Shown here in pieces: positions 13,501 through 28,500 of a DNA stretch of 64,000 nt; position 1 is the first letter of the stretch; every line of letters begins with the position of its first letter. The position numbers were made by a program, and so were the translations under genes. The notes under the pieces are model-generated. The model did not search any database. It had not been told where the DNA came from and was given only the letters and a program-made list of their open reading frames with translations. Source of the DNA: Capra hircus (Eukaryota > Chordata > Mammalia > Artiodactyla > Bovidae); assembly GCF_001704415.2 (NCBI RefSeq), contig NC_030817.1, positions 56,715,550-56,779,549 on the forward strand, written 5' to 3'.

Positions 13501-16500
13501 TACACATTTCTATGTAAATTTATGTTTATTGTTAATGAAGCACATGCCTGATTACTATTGCTATTGCATGTGTGCTCAGTTGCTCAGTGGTGTCTGACTC
13601 TTTGCAACCCCATGGACTGTAGCCCGCCAGGCTCTTCTATCCATAGAATTTTCCAGGCAAGAATACTGGAGTGGGTTGCCGTTTCTTCCTTTAGGGGATC
13701 TTCCCGACTCAGGGATGGAACCCATGTCTCCTGTGTCTTCTGCATTGGCAGGTGGATTCTTTACTACTGAGCCACCTGGGAAGCCCTATTACTGCTAGTA
13801 ATAGTTACCAAATTACAACTTTGCAATTTTAAAGAATTTGTTTACAATCTTCAGTGAGTATTAACCAGCAATTTATATCATTGAATTCTAGCAATGCTAT
13901 GACAACTTGTAAAATAATACAACTTAAAATATGGAAAATTAAGGTTGTGCATGCCTAAACAAGAACATAAATATAGGTGAAAACCCTACATGACTTTATT
14001 TAGCAAAGGTTTGGGTGAGTTGCAATGTAATAAACAAACATTCCTACAAACAGGCCACAGTTTCTGATCTGCTTTTAACTGAGGATAATTTTACCTTGTA
14101 AGGCTGAAATGACTGTCAGCACATGAAGGTCATCTGAATTTCCTTGTCCTAATCTGCCATAACTTCCTTCCCCACAAGCCAACACTGTGCCATTGGCCTG
14201 GATGACAAAGGTACAATTTTGACCGCATATGACCTAGTATCAAAACACAAAGTTACATATATTATATTCTATTACATAGCTTTAACATGCAAACATTTAA
14301 AATGATTCCATGTATACCTAGGATACCTTTATCAGTTCTTTCATCCTTTCACTAAAGTGGAAGAGTTGACATAATTATGGGATTCCTATAAGCCCTTGAT
14401 GATTATAAAACTGCTTACTTAACTAAAAGATGTATGAGGCTCATCTGATGATTTAAGATAGTTTAGAAACATGTTATCTACAGAGCTTTCAGTCAGTTGT
14501 GCAGAGTTTAAGAAGAAAATAGATAAAAAGAAGAAAAAGGAAACAGTGATGGGAAAACAGTAAAGATTGGCTGGAGGCTACCAAGAAACATAAACTGGAG
14601 GGGATATCTGCAAAAAAAAGTAGTGCATCTTGGGGCTTACTGAGGTAGAGAAGAACAGAAGTGAAAGCAGGAGTCTTAAGAAGAGTTTGGAGATTTAGTA
14701 CCACAATTATTAGAAGAGAGGAGGGGTATCAATGAAATCTGGCTAAAGATACCAACAAGTTAATGACCCCAAAGAGAGAACTGATAATCAGCTATATCTT
14801 AACATCTATAAATATCTACTGGGCAGGCTTAAAGCATCATGATGTTACTTAATTATACTTGAAAACAAGAAAAATTTCGGAATATTAACAAAACTTAAGT
14901 CTTATAAAAACTCTATAAAACTTTTATTTAGAAGCTTTATATCATGACTTTGTTGGGTTCCTCACAATAGATTATGCAGTGGACAAACTATCCCAAGTAA
15001 GCTACTGAACTTAAGGGAATCAGAACTGTCAGTTCTCCAATTCTTTACCCTCCTAGTTACCTGTTGGGCCTGTGAGAATGAGGGAGCTGCTGCAGGTACC
15101 ATTACGTTTCTTCCAGCTTCTGCCAGCTGTCCATGCCTGCCAGCACCCCACAAGTAGACATCACATTTACCTCCCAAGTGCCAGTCCTAGAAAACCACAA
15201 ACAAATCAAAATATGATTTGTTAATTCATTCAAATAAGCATCTACTGGGTACTAAGTGTATAGAAGCTGCTATGGGGGACACCAGGGTATAAACACATAA
15301 GCATTTAGAACCAGAAGATTTACTAAGAACCACCATAAAGTTATTGTCCTCTTTACTGACCTCAGGTCTGGAAGTTGCCCAAGACATAATTTGTTCATCC
15401 ATGCCATTAATCCATTTACTGTTATCCTGTAAGACAGGGCAAACATCAGGATCAACTTTGCTTAATCAATATTTATCTTTTTTTAAGAAGTCTTAAAAAT
15501 GATCAAATTAATTTTTTTTTTAAGAGAAAAGGAGAAGCCCAAGATCACATATTCAGTTACAAGCAGGAAGAAGACCAAAATGCAGCCCTCCTTTTTCCCA
15601 GGCCATTTTTTGAGAAAATTTTTTGCAAAAGATTCATTTTTTCTTAACTAACAACTAAGTTTTCTTTCAAAAAAAAAAAAAAAAGAATTTGGTAATATTA
15701 TGAGAAATTAAGAGCAGTTTTACAATCATGCCAAACTTGATTTTTATGCATTGTTAGTATTTCCCTAAAATGGACTGGAATGGGTGAATTTAACTCAGAT
15801 GACCATTATATCTAATACTATAGGCAGGAATCCCTTAAAAGAAATGGAGTAGCCATCACAGTCAACAAAAGAGTCTGAAATGCAGTACTTGGATGCAATC
15901 TCAAAAACGACAGAGTGATCTCTGTTCGTCCAAGCCAAACCATTCAGTATCACGGTAATCCAAGCCTATGCCCCGACTAGCAACGCTGAAGAAGCTGAAG
16001 TTGAATGGTTCTATGAAGACCTACAAGACCTTTTAGAACTAACACCCAAAAAAGATGTCCTTTTCATTACAGGGGACTGGAGTGCAAAAGTAGGAAGTTA
16101 AGAAACACCTGGATAACAAGCAAATTTGGCCTTGGAGTACAGAATGAAGCAGGACAAAGGCTAACAGAATTTTGCCAAGAGAACGCACTGGTCATAGCAA
16201 ACACCCTCTTCCAACAACACAAGAGAAGACTCTACACATGGACATCACCAGATGGCCAATACCGAAATCAGATTGATTATATTCTTTGCAGCCTAAGATG
16301 GAGAAGCTCTATACAGTCAGCAAAAACAAGACTGGGAGCTGACTGTGGCTTAGATCATGAACTCATTGCTAAATTCAGACTTAAATTGAAGAAAGTAGGG
16401 AAAACCACTAGACCATTCAGGTATGACCTAATCAAATCCCTTACGATTATACAGTGGAAGTGAGGAATAGATTTAAGGTACAAGATCTTATAGAGTGCCT

Positions 16501-19500
16501 GATGAACTATGGACAGAGGTTCGTGACATTGTATAGGAAACAGGGGTTGAGACCAGCCCCAAGAAAAAGAAATGCAAAAAAGCAAAATGGCTGTCTGAGG
16601 AGGCCTTACAAGTAGCTGTGAAAAGAAGAGAAGCAAAAAGCCAAGGAGAAAAGGAAAGAGATTCCCATTTGAATGTAGAGTTCCAAAGAATAGCAAGGAC
16701 AGATAAGAAAGTCTTCCTCAGCGATCAATGCAAGGAAATAGAGGAAAACAACAGAATGGAAAAGACTAGAGATCTCTTCAAGAAAATCAGAGATACCAAG
16801 GGAACATTTCATGCAAAGATGGGCTCAATAAAGGACAGAAATGGTATGGACCTAACAGAAACAGAAGATAGTAAGAAGAGGTGGCAAGAATACACAGAAT
16901 TGCACAAAAAAGATCTTCATGACCCAGATAATCACAATGGTGTGATCACTCACCTAGAGCCAGACATTCTGAAATGTGAAGTCAAGTGGGCCTTAGGAAG
17001 CATCACTACAAACAAAGCTAGTGGAGGTAATGGAATTCCAGTTGAGCTAGTTCAAATCCTGAAAGATGATGCTGTGAAAGTGCTGCACTCAATATGTCAG
17101 CAAATTTGGAAAACTACTGGAAAAGGTCAATTTTCATTCCAATGTCAAAAAGAGGCAATGCCAAAGAATGCTCAAACTACCGCACAACTGCACTCATTTC
17201 ACATGTTAGTAAAGTAATGCTCCAAATTCTCCAAGTCAAGCTTCAGCAATATAAGAGCTGTGAACTTCCAGATGTTCAAGCTGGTTTTAGAAATGGCAGA
17301 GGAACCAGAGATCAAGTTGCCAACATCCGCTGGATCATCAAAAAAGCAAGAGTTCCAGAAAAACATCTATTTCTGCTTTATTGACTATGCCAAAGCCTTT
17401 GACTGTGGATCACAATAAATTGTGGAAAATTCTTAAAGACATGGGAATACCAGACCACCTGACGTGCCTCCTGAGAAATCTGTATGCAGGTCAGGAAGCA
17501 ACAGTTAGAACTGGACATGGAACAACAGACTGATTCCAAATAGGAAAAGGAATATGTCAAGGCTGTATATTGTCACCCTGCTTATTTAACTTCTATGCAG
17601 AGTACATCATGAGAAACGCTGGGCTGGAAGAAGCATAAGCTGGAATCAAGATTGCTGAGAGAAATATCAATCATCTCAGATATGGAGATGACCCCACCCT
17701 TATGGCAGAAAGTGAAGAGGAACTAAAGAGCCTCTTGATGAAAGTGAAAGAGGAGAGTGAAAAAGTTAGCTTAAAGCTCAACATTCAGAAAACGAAGATC
17801 ATGGCATCCAGTCCCATCACTTCATGGGAAATAGATGGGGAAACAGTGGAAACAGTGGCTGGCTTTATTTTTCTGGGCTCTAAAATCACTGCAGATGGTG
17901 ACCGCAGCGATGAGATTAAAAGACGCTTACTCCTTGGAAGGAAAGTTATGACCAACCTAGATAGCTTATTAAAAAGCAGAGACATTACTTTGTCAACAAA
18001 GGTCTGTCTAGTCAAGGCTATGGTTTTTCCAGTAGTCATGTAGAGATGTGAGAGTTGGACTATAAAGAAAGCTGAGCACCGAAGAATTGATGCTTTTGAA
18101 CTATGGTGTTGGAGAAGACTCTTGAGAGTCCCTTGGACTGCAAGGAGATTCAATCAGTCCATCCTAAAGGAGATCAGTCCTGGGTGTTCATTGGGAGGAC
18201 TGATTTTGAAGCTGAAACTCCAATACTTTGGCCACCTGATGCAAAGAGCTGGCTCACTGGAAAAGACCCTGATGCTGAGAAAGATTGAGAGCAGGAGGAG
18301 AAGGGACGACAGAGGATGAGATGGTTGGATGGCATCACCGACTCGATGGATATGGATCTGGATGGACTCCAGGAGTTGGTGATGGACAGGGAGGCCTGGC
18401 GTGCTGCGGTTCGTGGGGTCGCAAAGAGTTGGACACGACTGAGCAACTGAACTGAACTGAACTGAAGAACTAAAGAGCCTCTTGATGAAAGCGAAAGAGG
18501 AAAGTGAAAAAGTTGGCTTAAAGCTCAACATTCAGAAAACGAAGATCATGGCATCCGGTCCCACCACGTCATGGCAAACAGATGGGGAAACAGTGGAAAC
18601 AGTGCTGACTTTATTTTTGGGGGCTCCAAAATTACTGCAGATGGTGACTGCAGCCATAAAATTAAAAGACGCTTACTGCTTGGAAGAAAAGTTATGATCA
18701 ACCTAGACAGCATATTAAAAAGCAGAGACATTACTTTGTCAACAAAGATCTGTCTAGTCAAGGCTATGGCTTTTCCAGTAGTCATGTATGGATGTGAGAG
18801 TTGGACTGTAAAGGAAGCTGAGCACTGAAGAATTGATGCTTTTGAACTGTGGAGAAGTTCAAAGAAGACTCTTTGACAGTCTTGAGAAAGGACTCTTGAG
18901 AAGACTCTTGAGAGTCCCTTGGACTGCAAGAAAATCCAACTAGTCCACCCTAAAGGAGATCAGTCCTGGGTGTTCATTGGATGGACTGATGTTGAAGCTG
19001 AAACTCCAATACTCTGGCCACCTGACGTGAAGATCTGACTCATTGGAAAAGACCCTGATGGGGTAAAAGATTGAGGGCAGGAAGAGAAGGGGACGACAGA
19101 GGATAAGATGGTTGGATGGCATCACCGACTTGATGGACGTGAGTTTGGGTAAACTCTGGGAGTTGGTGATGGACAGGGAGGCCTGGCGTGCTGTGGTTCA
19201 TGGGGTCGCAAAGACTCGCTTATGACTGAGCGACTGAACTGCACTAAGGTGATAAACACTTTTAGTATCAACTATCACTAACACATTGGAGATTCAAAGC
19301 TAATCACTTCTGAGCACCCACAGGTACAAGGTCATTTGCAGGAGCCACCACCCCTGTGAACTCGAACAGTTGTGGGCAGGTCACTTCATCTTGCTAGGCT
19401 TCATTTTCCTCATCTACATATGACATACTTGAGAGAAATGAGCTCAGAAGAATACTTCCTGACTAAAATAATCTATATTTAGATTGTTCTTGTTGTTTAG

Positions 19501-22500
19501 TCACTTAGTCGTGTCCTACTCTTTGCGATCCCATGGACTGCAGCACGCCAGGCTTCCTTGTCCTTTACCATCCCATCTCCCGGAGTTTGCTCATTTTCTT
19601 CAATTCACATTTATAAATATATGAATATATTCAATAATGAACTGATAAATTCATTTATCAATGAATAAATATTCAATAAATGAATATATTCAAATATGTG
19701 AATATATATTTGAATTTATGAACAACATACAATAATTTACATTGTATGTGTATTTATATATTCAAATGTTTGTTTATATAAATCTTAATTAGGTAAGGGG
19801 GTTGTTAGATCAACTGCTGGCCTGCACTATCTACCCAGGCATTTTATCTCTATCACAGTTTGGTATCTAGACACTCTCAAATACAATCAGAAAGAAATGA
19901 CAACTAAAATGCCTTCTTATATTCTATTAAACATGTTTGAAGTGTTAAATAATTTAGAATCTATATGTGGAATAAATCTAAAAAGATGGCCAGGAAAAGA
20001 TGCTAAAATATATTTACAAATATGTATGTATACTAACAAGATACCTAAGAACAAGAAAACGAGAAAATATGAGACGATGTTTTTGAAAACCAGCAAGTTT
20101 ATACAAACTCCACAATTCTCATAATCAATCCCTGTCACCATAGAAACCTTTTATCAGACTGAATGTGACTATCTGAAAGTGAAATATTTTGAGTTTATCT
20201 AAGGGTGCGCTTCTTGCTCTATTCAAGCCAGCAAATACTTCCTGTTGGTCTGCTATTTGTTAAACATCCATGTAACACAATCTCAGTTACATACAGTGGT
20301 AGCTCATACTACACTTACCATCAGGAGTACAAGCTCATCCTCTGGAACAGGCTCCAGATCGGGAACAGTGAAAGACTCTGGGAACTGTGCTCCGTTGGTC
20401 AGGGCTTCAGCAGCTTTTATGGTGGTGGAGAAACACTCTAGCCAGGCCCACTCATTTGGATTCCAGGATGCAGGGTCAGGGAGGCAGTGCTGGTGGTGTG
20501 GGGGCACTGGCGGATTACACAGCAGCTGATCCAGATGAAGTCCCACCGCAAGGGAGGCCAGACACTGCATATAGGGGCTGTGAACAAGCTGGTCTCCACA
20601 AACCACATGAGGCTAAGAGAAAGGCAAGGATACGATGCTGAAGGGCCTCTGCCAAATATTATAAATTAGCCTACTGCATTCTGAAAGCCTGTAGTCATAT
20701 TTTAACTTTACTGGTTCTTTTTTAAGCTTTTTACTTAGAAATAATTTTAGGCACATAGAGAGTTACAGAGATTAGTGCAGTGAATTCCTATAAAACCCCA
20801 ATCACCTATAAAACCCCAATCACCTCTAATGTTAACATCTTATATAACCATGGTACATTAATTAAAACTAAGAAATTAACATTGGTTACAATAATAATTA
20901 AACCATAGAACTTCATGGTGCTTCCCATTAATGTTCTTTCTCTGCTCCAAGATTCAATCCAAGACACTACACTGCATTTAGCATATTTTCATTACAGTTT
21001 TACAGTTTTTTGTTGTTAGTTCACAATAGCAAAAATAGGGCAGAAAATTGAACCACGGAGACCTGCACCCTCTCACATTTCCGCCTTTACCGAAAGAACC
21101 CTGGTAGCCGCCAAAGACAGTCTTCTTCCATGGTCCTCCCTAGATGTACTAGAGCAACTTTGTGAGTGACTGAGTGATTCAGAAAAGAAAACCTTGGCAA
21201 ACCTCATTGAAATTAACTGGGTATGGTAACAGCTGATCAGTATAGCACAGCAACAAACAAACAAAAAGGAAAAAACCCCAAAGAACTTTGCTTCAGAGCA
21301 GCATGCTGTGACTACTGAGGGCTGGAAGACAGGTTACACAGGATCATGACCTGGGCACCAAGTCCAAACTCCATATTTCCCATTCTAGTATTTAACGACC
21401 TTACTTATTTAGTTCAACCTTAGCTCTTCCACTAAACTTTCCACAAAGATTCACCTGATTAAGCAGACAGGATATTCACTCTGATGCCCATATCCACTCC
21501 ACCTCCCAACTTTGGGATAGCAAAGCTACACAAAAATAGATATTTGGGTTAGAAAAGGGAAGATAATGTACTCTGAAGTACAGGGGTTTCAAGAGGTTTT
21601 GAATGAACAAATAATCTGAAAAAGAATGACAGAAGCACTATACAAATCTGAGGGTTATTTAAAAATTTTACTCCCACTAAAATAAAGTAAAAGCAGGTTT
21701 AGGATTACTGAACAACAATTTTAGGCATGACTTTTTTTCATTTGCTTCTGCCCAAATAGTCCTGCTTATTTTACTCAGATCTCATACTTTTAAGGGATAA
21801 ATTCAAAGCTACAGTTCAAATTCCAAAGCACCAGTCATCTGTATATCTGCAACAGTGACTGTAATCAGTTACCTTTTCATATGCATACTGCTCCTGAAGC
21901 ATCATGGGTAGCCGCTCCAGAAATGCTCTCATGCAGGGAGCCATGTTTAATCCCAGAATACCTTGTTGTTTCAGTGCTGTCCTACAGGTTGCTAAAACAT
22001 GATTGGCAGCAATCCATTCTGCTGTACAATTCACGACCAAAACATCCTGATGAAAAAGAAACCATGCCACATGATATTTGTTTAAATAAAAGAGACAATT
22101 CCACCACCATTTATATATGAGAAATTCCTTCCAATAACTGCATTAAATACTTTTGCCTTTTAGACATTTTTTGCTATACTTTCAATGCCTAGGAACTTCA
22201 AAATATCCTAAATTTTCTCTAGGAAAACAAGTGAATAAGAAATAACTATAAAATTTGTGAACTACCTTGGATTAGCTGATTCTTCTTAAAGAGACATTAA
22301 TTATTTGCTATTTCATAGGACTTCTAGGAAAATCATCCAGTATATTCTAACAGTCTGACATGATCAAAGGGATACTAGAGGAAGCAGTACTCTGCTGACT
22401 GACACACATCTACAGGAGAAGCAGCACTGCCCTATGGCCCTATGGTTTATTCTATGCAGTCCACTACTATCTATGGTCCGAGTCTACATTTTACATCTAG

Positions 22501-25500
22501 TAGGACTGTTCATGCATGTTTATAGCTCTATTTTAATATTACTTAACCACATAAAATGTAAACCAAAGCAGGATATTGGCACTACCCATTAGGGGTATGA
22601 AAAGCAATATTGTAAGAGATAAAGTGAAAGTGAAGTCGCTCAGTTGTGTCCGACTCTTTGAGACCCCATGGACTGTAAGAGATAATGTCATCACAAAATT
22701 ATTTCACAGAAGAGGGCTAGTATTTTTTACTAGAACATTAAATTTGAAAGCCAAGATCTATTCTGAATACTTGAGTGAAAGGTTTATGAGGTGGTCCTTC
22801 TTTTTAGGGAAAATTATTTTAAGATAATTTAGTTCTATCTCAAAAATCATGGCAGAAAGTAAAAAGTTCTCTTTATAACTTCCAGTGGAAAGTCATTCAA
22901 TAATTAAGCATTTCCCCCAAAGTATAGTGTATAGAAGAGTACTAGGTTCTAGTTTTCCTTCTGCCACTAGATACTTGCATTATCTTGGGCAAGTAATAAT
23001 CTCTTTGGATATCAGTTTTCTTCTCTGTAAAGTGGGATTCTTGGACTACAATTTCAAAGATACCTTAGAGGTTAACAACTTATGATTTAATTATAAAATT
23101 ACCTTTGATCTATTTGAGCAAGCAGCCACCCCAACATCTGGAATCCACACTGTGGTCTGAATAGCTCCAGAGCCAATCACAACAGTTTGCAAGACAGAGC
23201 CATCCTAAAATGAAATGCATTCACCAATACACACTCCTTAACTGGTTAGCCATTACTTACATTTTCAATTTATACTTAACATTCACAAAAACTTATTCTA
23301 AAACCTACATTTAGCTAAATTTGGCAATGTCCAACTGCATATTACTATCCAATTTTCTAGGGCCTTTTTTAAAGAACTTTTAAAATACATCACTAAGAAA
23401 AATTAAAGGGCAGAGAATTCTGAAAAGGGTTTCTTCAATATTCAAGATATTATTACACAAAATATTCCTAAGATTGGTTAACTTTTACTGTATATAAATT
23501 AATATAAAAACATTTCTGAAGATGAAAATAACATCTATATTCTTACCCTTAAAGACCAAATGTTCATAAGGCCACCTAATCCACCAGACACCAGGGCCAA
23601 CCCATCAGAACTAAAGGCAACGGTCCGGACAGGGGTGATGTGTCCTCGCAATTGATAAACACACTTGGCTCCAACTGATTTCCTATATCCATCCTGCAAT
23701 TAATTTTTATTTTTAATAAATATTGAAATTAAAACAATTTATAATTCATTCTTGGAAATTTTATATTTCAGTATAAAGTTGGGAAGAGGGAAGGACAACT
23801 TTCTCATAAGGGTTAGCCTGAGAGAAAATAATAAGATACGAATCTGGTTCTCCTTCACTGATGCTATTTCATCTTTTTTCTGTTGTACTTGTAATCTAGT
23901 TCCCTACTCTTCAAACAGACTACATTTGTTTCAATTATCCCTCAGAAATAGGAAAAATTCTAACTTTTACCTTTTGCAGGGGTGGGGGGGGTGGGGCACT
24001 GCCATGAAACATGTGGGATCTTAGTTCCCTGACCAAGGATCAAGCCCCATCCCCTGCAATGGAAGTGCAGAGTCGTAACCACTGGAACACCAGGGAAGGC
24101 CACTTCTACTTTTTAATGAGTGTTTTAATTTTCAAATTTTGCTTTATGTAATTTTCATTTTTTGCCTCTAACATTTGTGAACTGCACATGCTGGTGCTAT
24201 ACAAACAGGTTCCTTTTTCTGTTATGGTTCTGTCTGTCACATGGTATTGAACCTCAACTTAATCTCATGTTTGCTCTGCAGGTTTTAGCAATGAGATAGC
24301 TAAGCCCTGTCCAAAGGGCTACTTTTTAGCAGAGAGGGCAAATCAGATTTATCTCAAGTGCTCCTACCTCTGCTCCTGTGGTAGTTTCTTCCTAGTAGTG
24401 AAAGTGCCAAGTCCTAACCACTGGACCACCAGGAAATTTCCTGTCTAGTCTAATTTTTAACCTCTGTTTAATGTAAAGGAATGGTTCTATAGATGGAATT
24501 CTGGTTTCAGTAGGAGATACTTCGGATAGGAGTGCTCCTGTGGTGTTCCTACTTCACTGTACCAAAAACCTTTAACTTGGGACTCACCTATTGGTAGTGT
24601 CGATTATATACCATAAATGATCACCACTTGATATTTACTGAGTATCTCCCCATAACAAGTAATTATGGTATCTCTGACTTACAAAAAATAATAATAAAGA
24701 AAGCTAATTCAAAAAGCACACAAAATATGACAATTATTCACATTTCCCTAACTATTCTTGACATTTGAGATACCAATAGGAGGACTATTTGATAACATAT
24801 ACTATCTAAGGTTTCAGATAAAGTCTTGAAAAAACAGTAGAACACTTACCTGGCAACTTGATTCCTGGTCCCACCATCCTTCTGAACTGGTCACACTGGT
24901 CTGTGTGGTATCTTGGGGAATACGCCAAACACATACTAAGCCACTCTGACAGCCACTTGAAAAATTTGATCACATAAAACCAAACCATGTCAATATGTAG
25001 AAATAAAAATATTTTCAAACAGCAATCAATTAAGACCTGACAGAACTACTACAATATATTTTAAAAATTTATTTGTGGTAGGTATGCTGTAATTTCATAA
25101 GAAATACAAGTAGGACCCATGTTTTTACCAATATTACATGGGGTAAAGAAGATGGCATATCTTTGGATTGCACAGCTGAAGCTTCACATTGGAAAACTGT
25201 TCTTTATTTCTCTAAGGTGATCTTATGGTATTATACATTTTAAGAATAATAACCGGTAATAAACAGTTTAAAATTCTTGAGAAGCCACACTTAAAATGCA
25301 AGTAACAGCCTACACTAATATAAAGATTAAGACACACACACACACAAATTTATAACATACGTGGCCATCAGTAAATGCAACTTGGATCCTTTCCCTGGAA
25401 GGCTGCACCAAGCAATGCCATTTACAATAGATGGATGGCAGAGTGAATGCAGACAGCGCCAGCATCCTGAAATTGGTCCCCAGAGTTTCACATTTTCTTC

Positions 25501-28500
25501 TTTGGCACATGTCATAAGAATATGACCCGTTGGGTCCCACTTCATACTAATAAGAGTATCCTTAAAATGGTAGAGGGAGAAAAATATCATAGTAATGCTT
25601 GCTTTACAAACACTTAAAACTTAGTAATTTATGACCTATACTTCTATCACTTCCCTGGTGGCTCAGATGGTAAAACGTCTGTCTGTTAATGTGGGAATCC
25701 CAGGTTTGATCCCTGGGTCAGGAAGATCCCCTGGAGAAGGAAATGGCAACCCACTCCAGTATTCTTGCCTGGAGAATTCCGTGGATTGAGGAGCCTGATA
25801 GGCTATAGTCCATAGGCAAAGAGTCGGACACGACTGAGCAACTTCACTTCATTTCTTCATATTTCTATCACTCAACTATTTTGAAATGGACATTTTATGC
25901 AAATCAGATACTATTACATTATTTCCAACCACTAACTCACTCATCATTTATATATATATATATTAAAATATATATATTTGCTGCATTATACATATTTGCT
26001 GCAGTCAAAGCCCAATAAATGCTACTTGGATGAATGAATTATGAAATTCTAATTCAGAAGGAAAATGTTATCTTTCATTGCCATTATTAAAGTTATTTTT
26101 ATTGACTACTGATTATCAAAATATGAAAAAGGAGAGGGTTTTTTTTTAAAGAAGAATCTCTTACACTAAAAATAGCTAATACTATGAGAATGTGGGACAT
26201 GTTTTATGTTTATACGGTTGTCTTCACTGGGTTCTTCTGATATTTTTAAATTTATTTTTAATTGAAGGATAATTGCTTTACAATATTGTATTGGTTTCTA
26301 CCAAACATCAACATGAATTGGCCATAAGTTTACCCATGGCCCCTCCCACCTGAACATCCCTCCCATCTCCCTTGCCATCCCACCCCTCTAGTTTGTTCCC
26401 CAGCCTCATTTGAGTTCCCTGAGTCATATTAGCAAATTCCCACTGGCTATCTATTTTACATATGGTAATGTACGTTTCCATGTTACTCTCTCTATACATC
26501 CCACCCTCTCCTTCCTCTCCCACCAGCTGTGTCGATAAGTCTATTCTCAATGTCTAGTGTCTCCACTACCACTCAGCAAATTGGTTCATCAGTACCATCT
26601 TTCTAGATTTCATATATATGTGCTGCTGCTGCTAAGTCACTTCAGTCATGTTCAACTCTGTGCGACCCCATAGGCAGCAGCCCACCAGGCTCCCCCATCC
26701 CTGGGATTCTCCAGGCAAGAACACTGGAGTGGGTATATATGTGCTAGTACGCAATACTTGTTTTTCTCTTTCTGACTTACTTCTCTCTGTATAATAAGCT
26801 CTATTCTTCTGACTTTTTTACCCTCCTTCACACGTTCCAACCACTGGCTTCATGAATTTATGTTACTTAATTAGTGGCCCCATAAGCTTCTGACCTGGTA
26901 ACTTCTGTTTAAGGTAACAGAATCATTCTTCATATATGGAATTTCTAGCATTACTGGGAGGTACTCTGACCAAGGTATCCTATTTCACTGTTTCGGTTTT
27001 ATCTCTTAACTCAATGGCTTTCTTACACAGACTTCTCCATTTATATACATGGTCCAAAAACTTAGTATAACAACAGAATATTAAATCACAAGTGACTGAG
27101 GTAAAAAACATTTTTTGAGAAACTAGTATCAAGCAATACTACAGTATAAAATAAGAAAAAGTAATCATTTGGTAAAGATGCTTTACCTTATGTGCATCAA
27201 TTAGAACAATGCCTCCTTTCTCAAGTGGTTCCTTTGTTCCCAATAATAATTTTCCATCAAAATATCCCACTGCAAATGGTCTGTCTTCACTGAACCAAGC
27301 AATGCAAGTTACAGACACTAACATGATAAAAACAAAATAAAAATTTAAAGAAGAAAATGAGAGACTTATTTGTCATTGTCTCACTTTAAAAGAGATTTTG
27401 CAACAAATATATACCACTACAACTACCGGAAGTAGTTTACAAACATCTCTTTAATGCATTTAGACAAAATGTAGGCTTAGAGCAGGGATTTCATGCAACC
27501 CACTTTAAAGGTGTTATTTGTAAGTGACAAAGAATATCTCATTTTTAATCTTTCATTCTTTTGAAACAAAAATTGAATTCCCTTGCTGATTTTAAGTCAT
27601 TTTAGGCTCTCTCCTTTTGGACCACAATCTACCATGAAACTAACAAGTGAAATAATCCAACTCTTAGGTAAAAAATTACCTACCCTTTCTTTTGCTTAAT
27701 ATTGCCTATTCTGTGTGTTTGCATATTCTATCAAACATGTTATATTCTAACAATCTATATCCATATTTATTTTAGTATATGTAACACCAGAAGGCTACAA
27801 AAGAAGTAAAAAACAGTTTCTGTGGGAGTACAATGGGGACATGGGAGTTGAGTAAATGTGAGAAAGGCTTTGCATTGTATACCTTTTTATTTCTTTTTTT
27901 GCCATGCCATGTAGCATGTGGGATCTTAGTTCTCTGAACAGGGATCAAACCTGCGTCCCCTCCAGTGGAAGTACAGAGTCCTAACCACTGGACTGCCAGG
28001 GAATTTCCTACTGTATCTTTTTAAACTAAAAATTTTGAGCCATATGATGGTATTATCTATTTTAAAAATCTAAAAAAAAAAAAAAAAACCCAAAACCAAA
28101 AAACCTATTCTATTCTGTTAAAAGAGTACCACAGAAGCTGGGACTAGGATCTTTGAGATATCCTACTCCCCCAAATCATCTAATAGAACTGTTCAGTATG
28201 ATGCCAAGCCATCCAAAATGAAGAGAGCGAGAAAATAAGTGAAAGGCTTCCTAGTATGACTCTCCAATCAGGAACATCCCTCCCCTCCTCCTCCTTTTTC
28301 ATTTCCTTAATTTCACACATTAGTTAACAATTTCAACTCCATCAATGGTTATTATCTTTTTTCCTCTTGGACATTCTCAACTTTCTAGGGAGCCCTCGAG
28401 AGCACTATAAGTGTTCAGACACTTACATAAAAGATAAATAGTAATTTAGGTCTTATTTTGGCAGTAATGTGTGGTAGGAGTTGATAGACAACTATCTTTC

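Noticed and set aside
16618..17384. 199- and 96-codon plus-strand frames with reverse-transcriptase-like text
   Set aside because: Part of the inactive BovB LINE; the frame is broken by stops and shifts, so it is not an independent gene.
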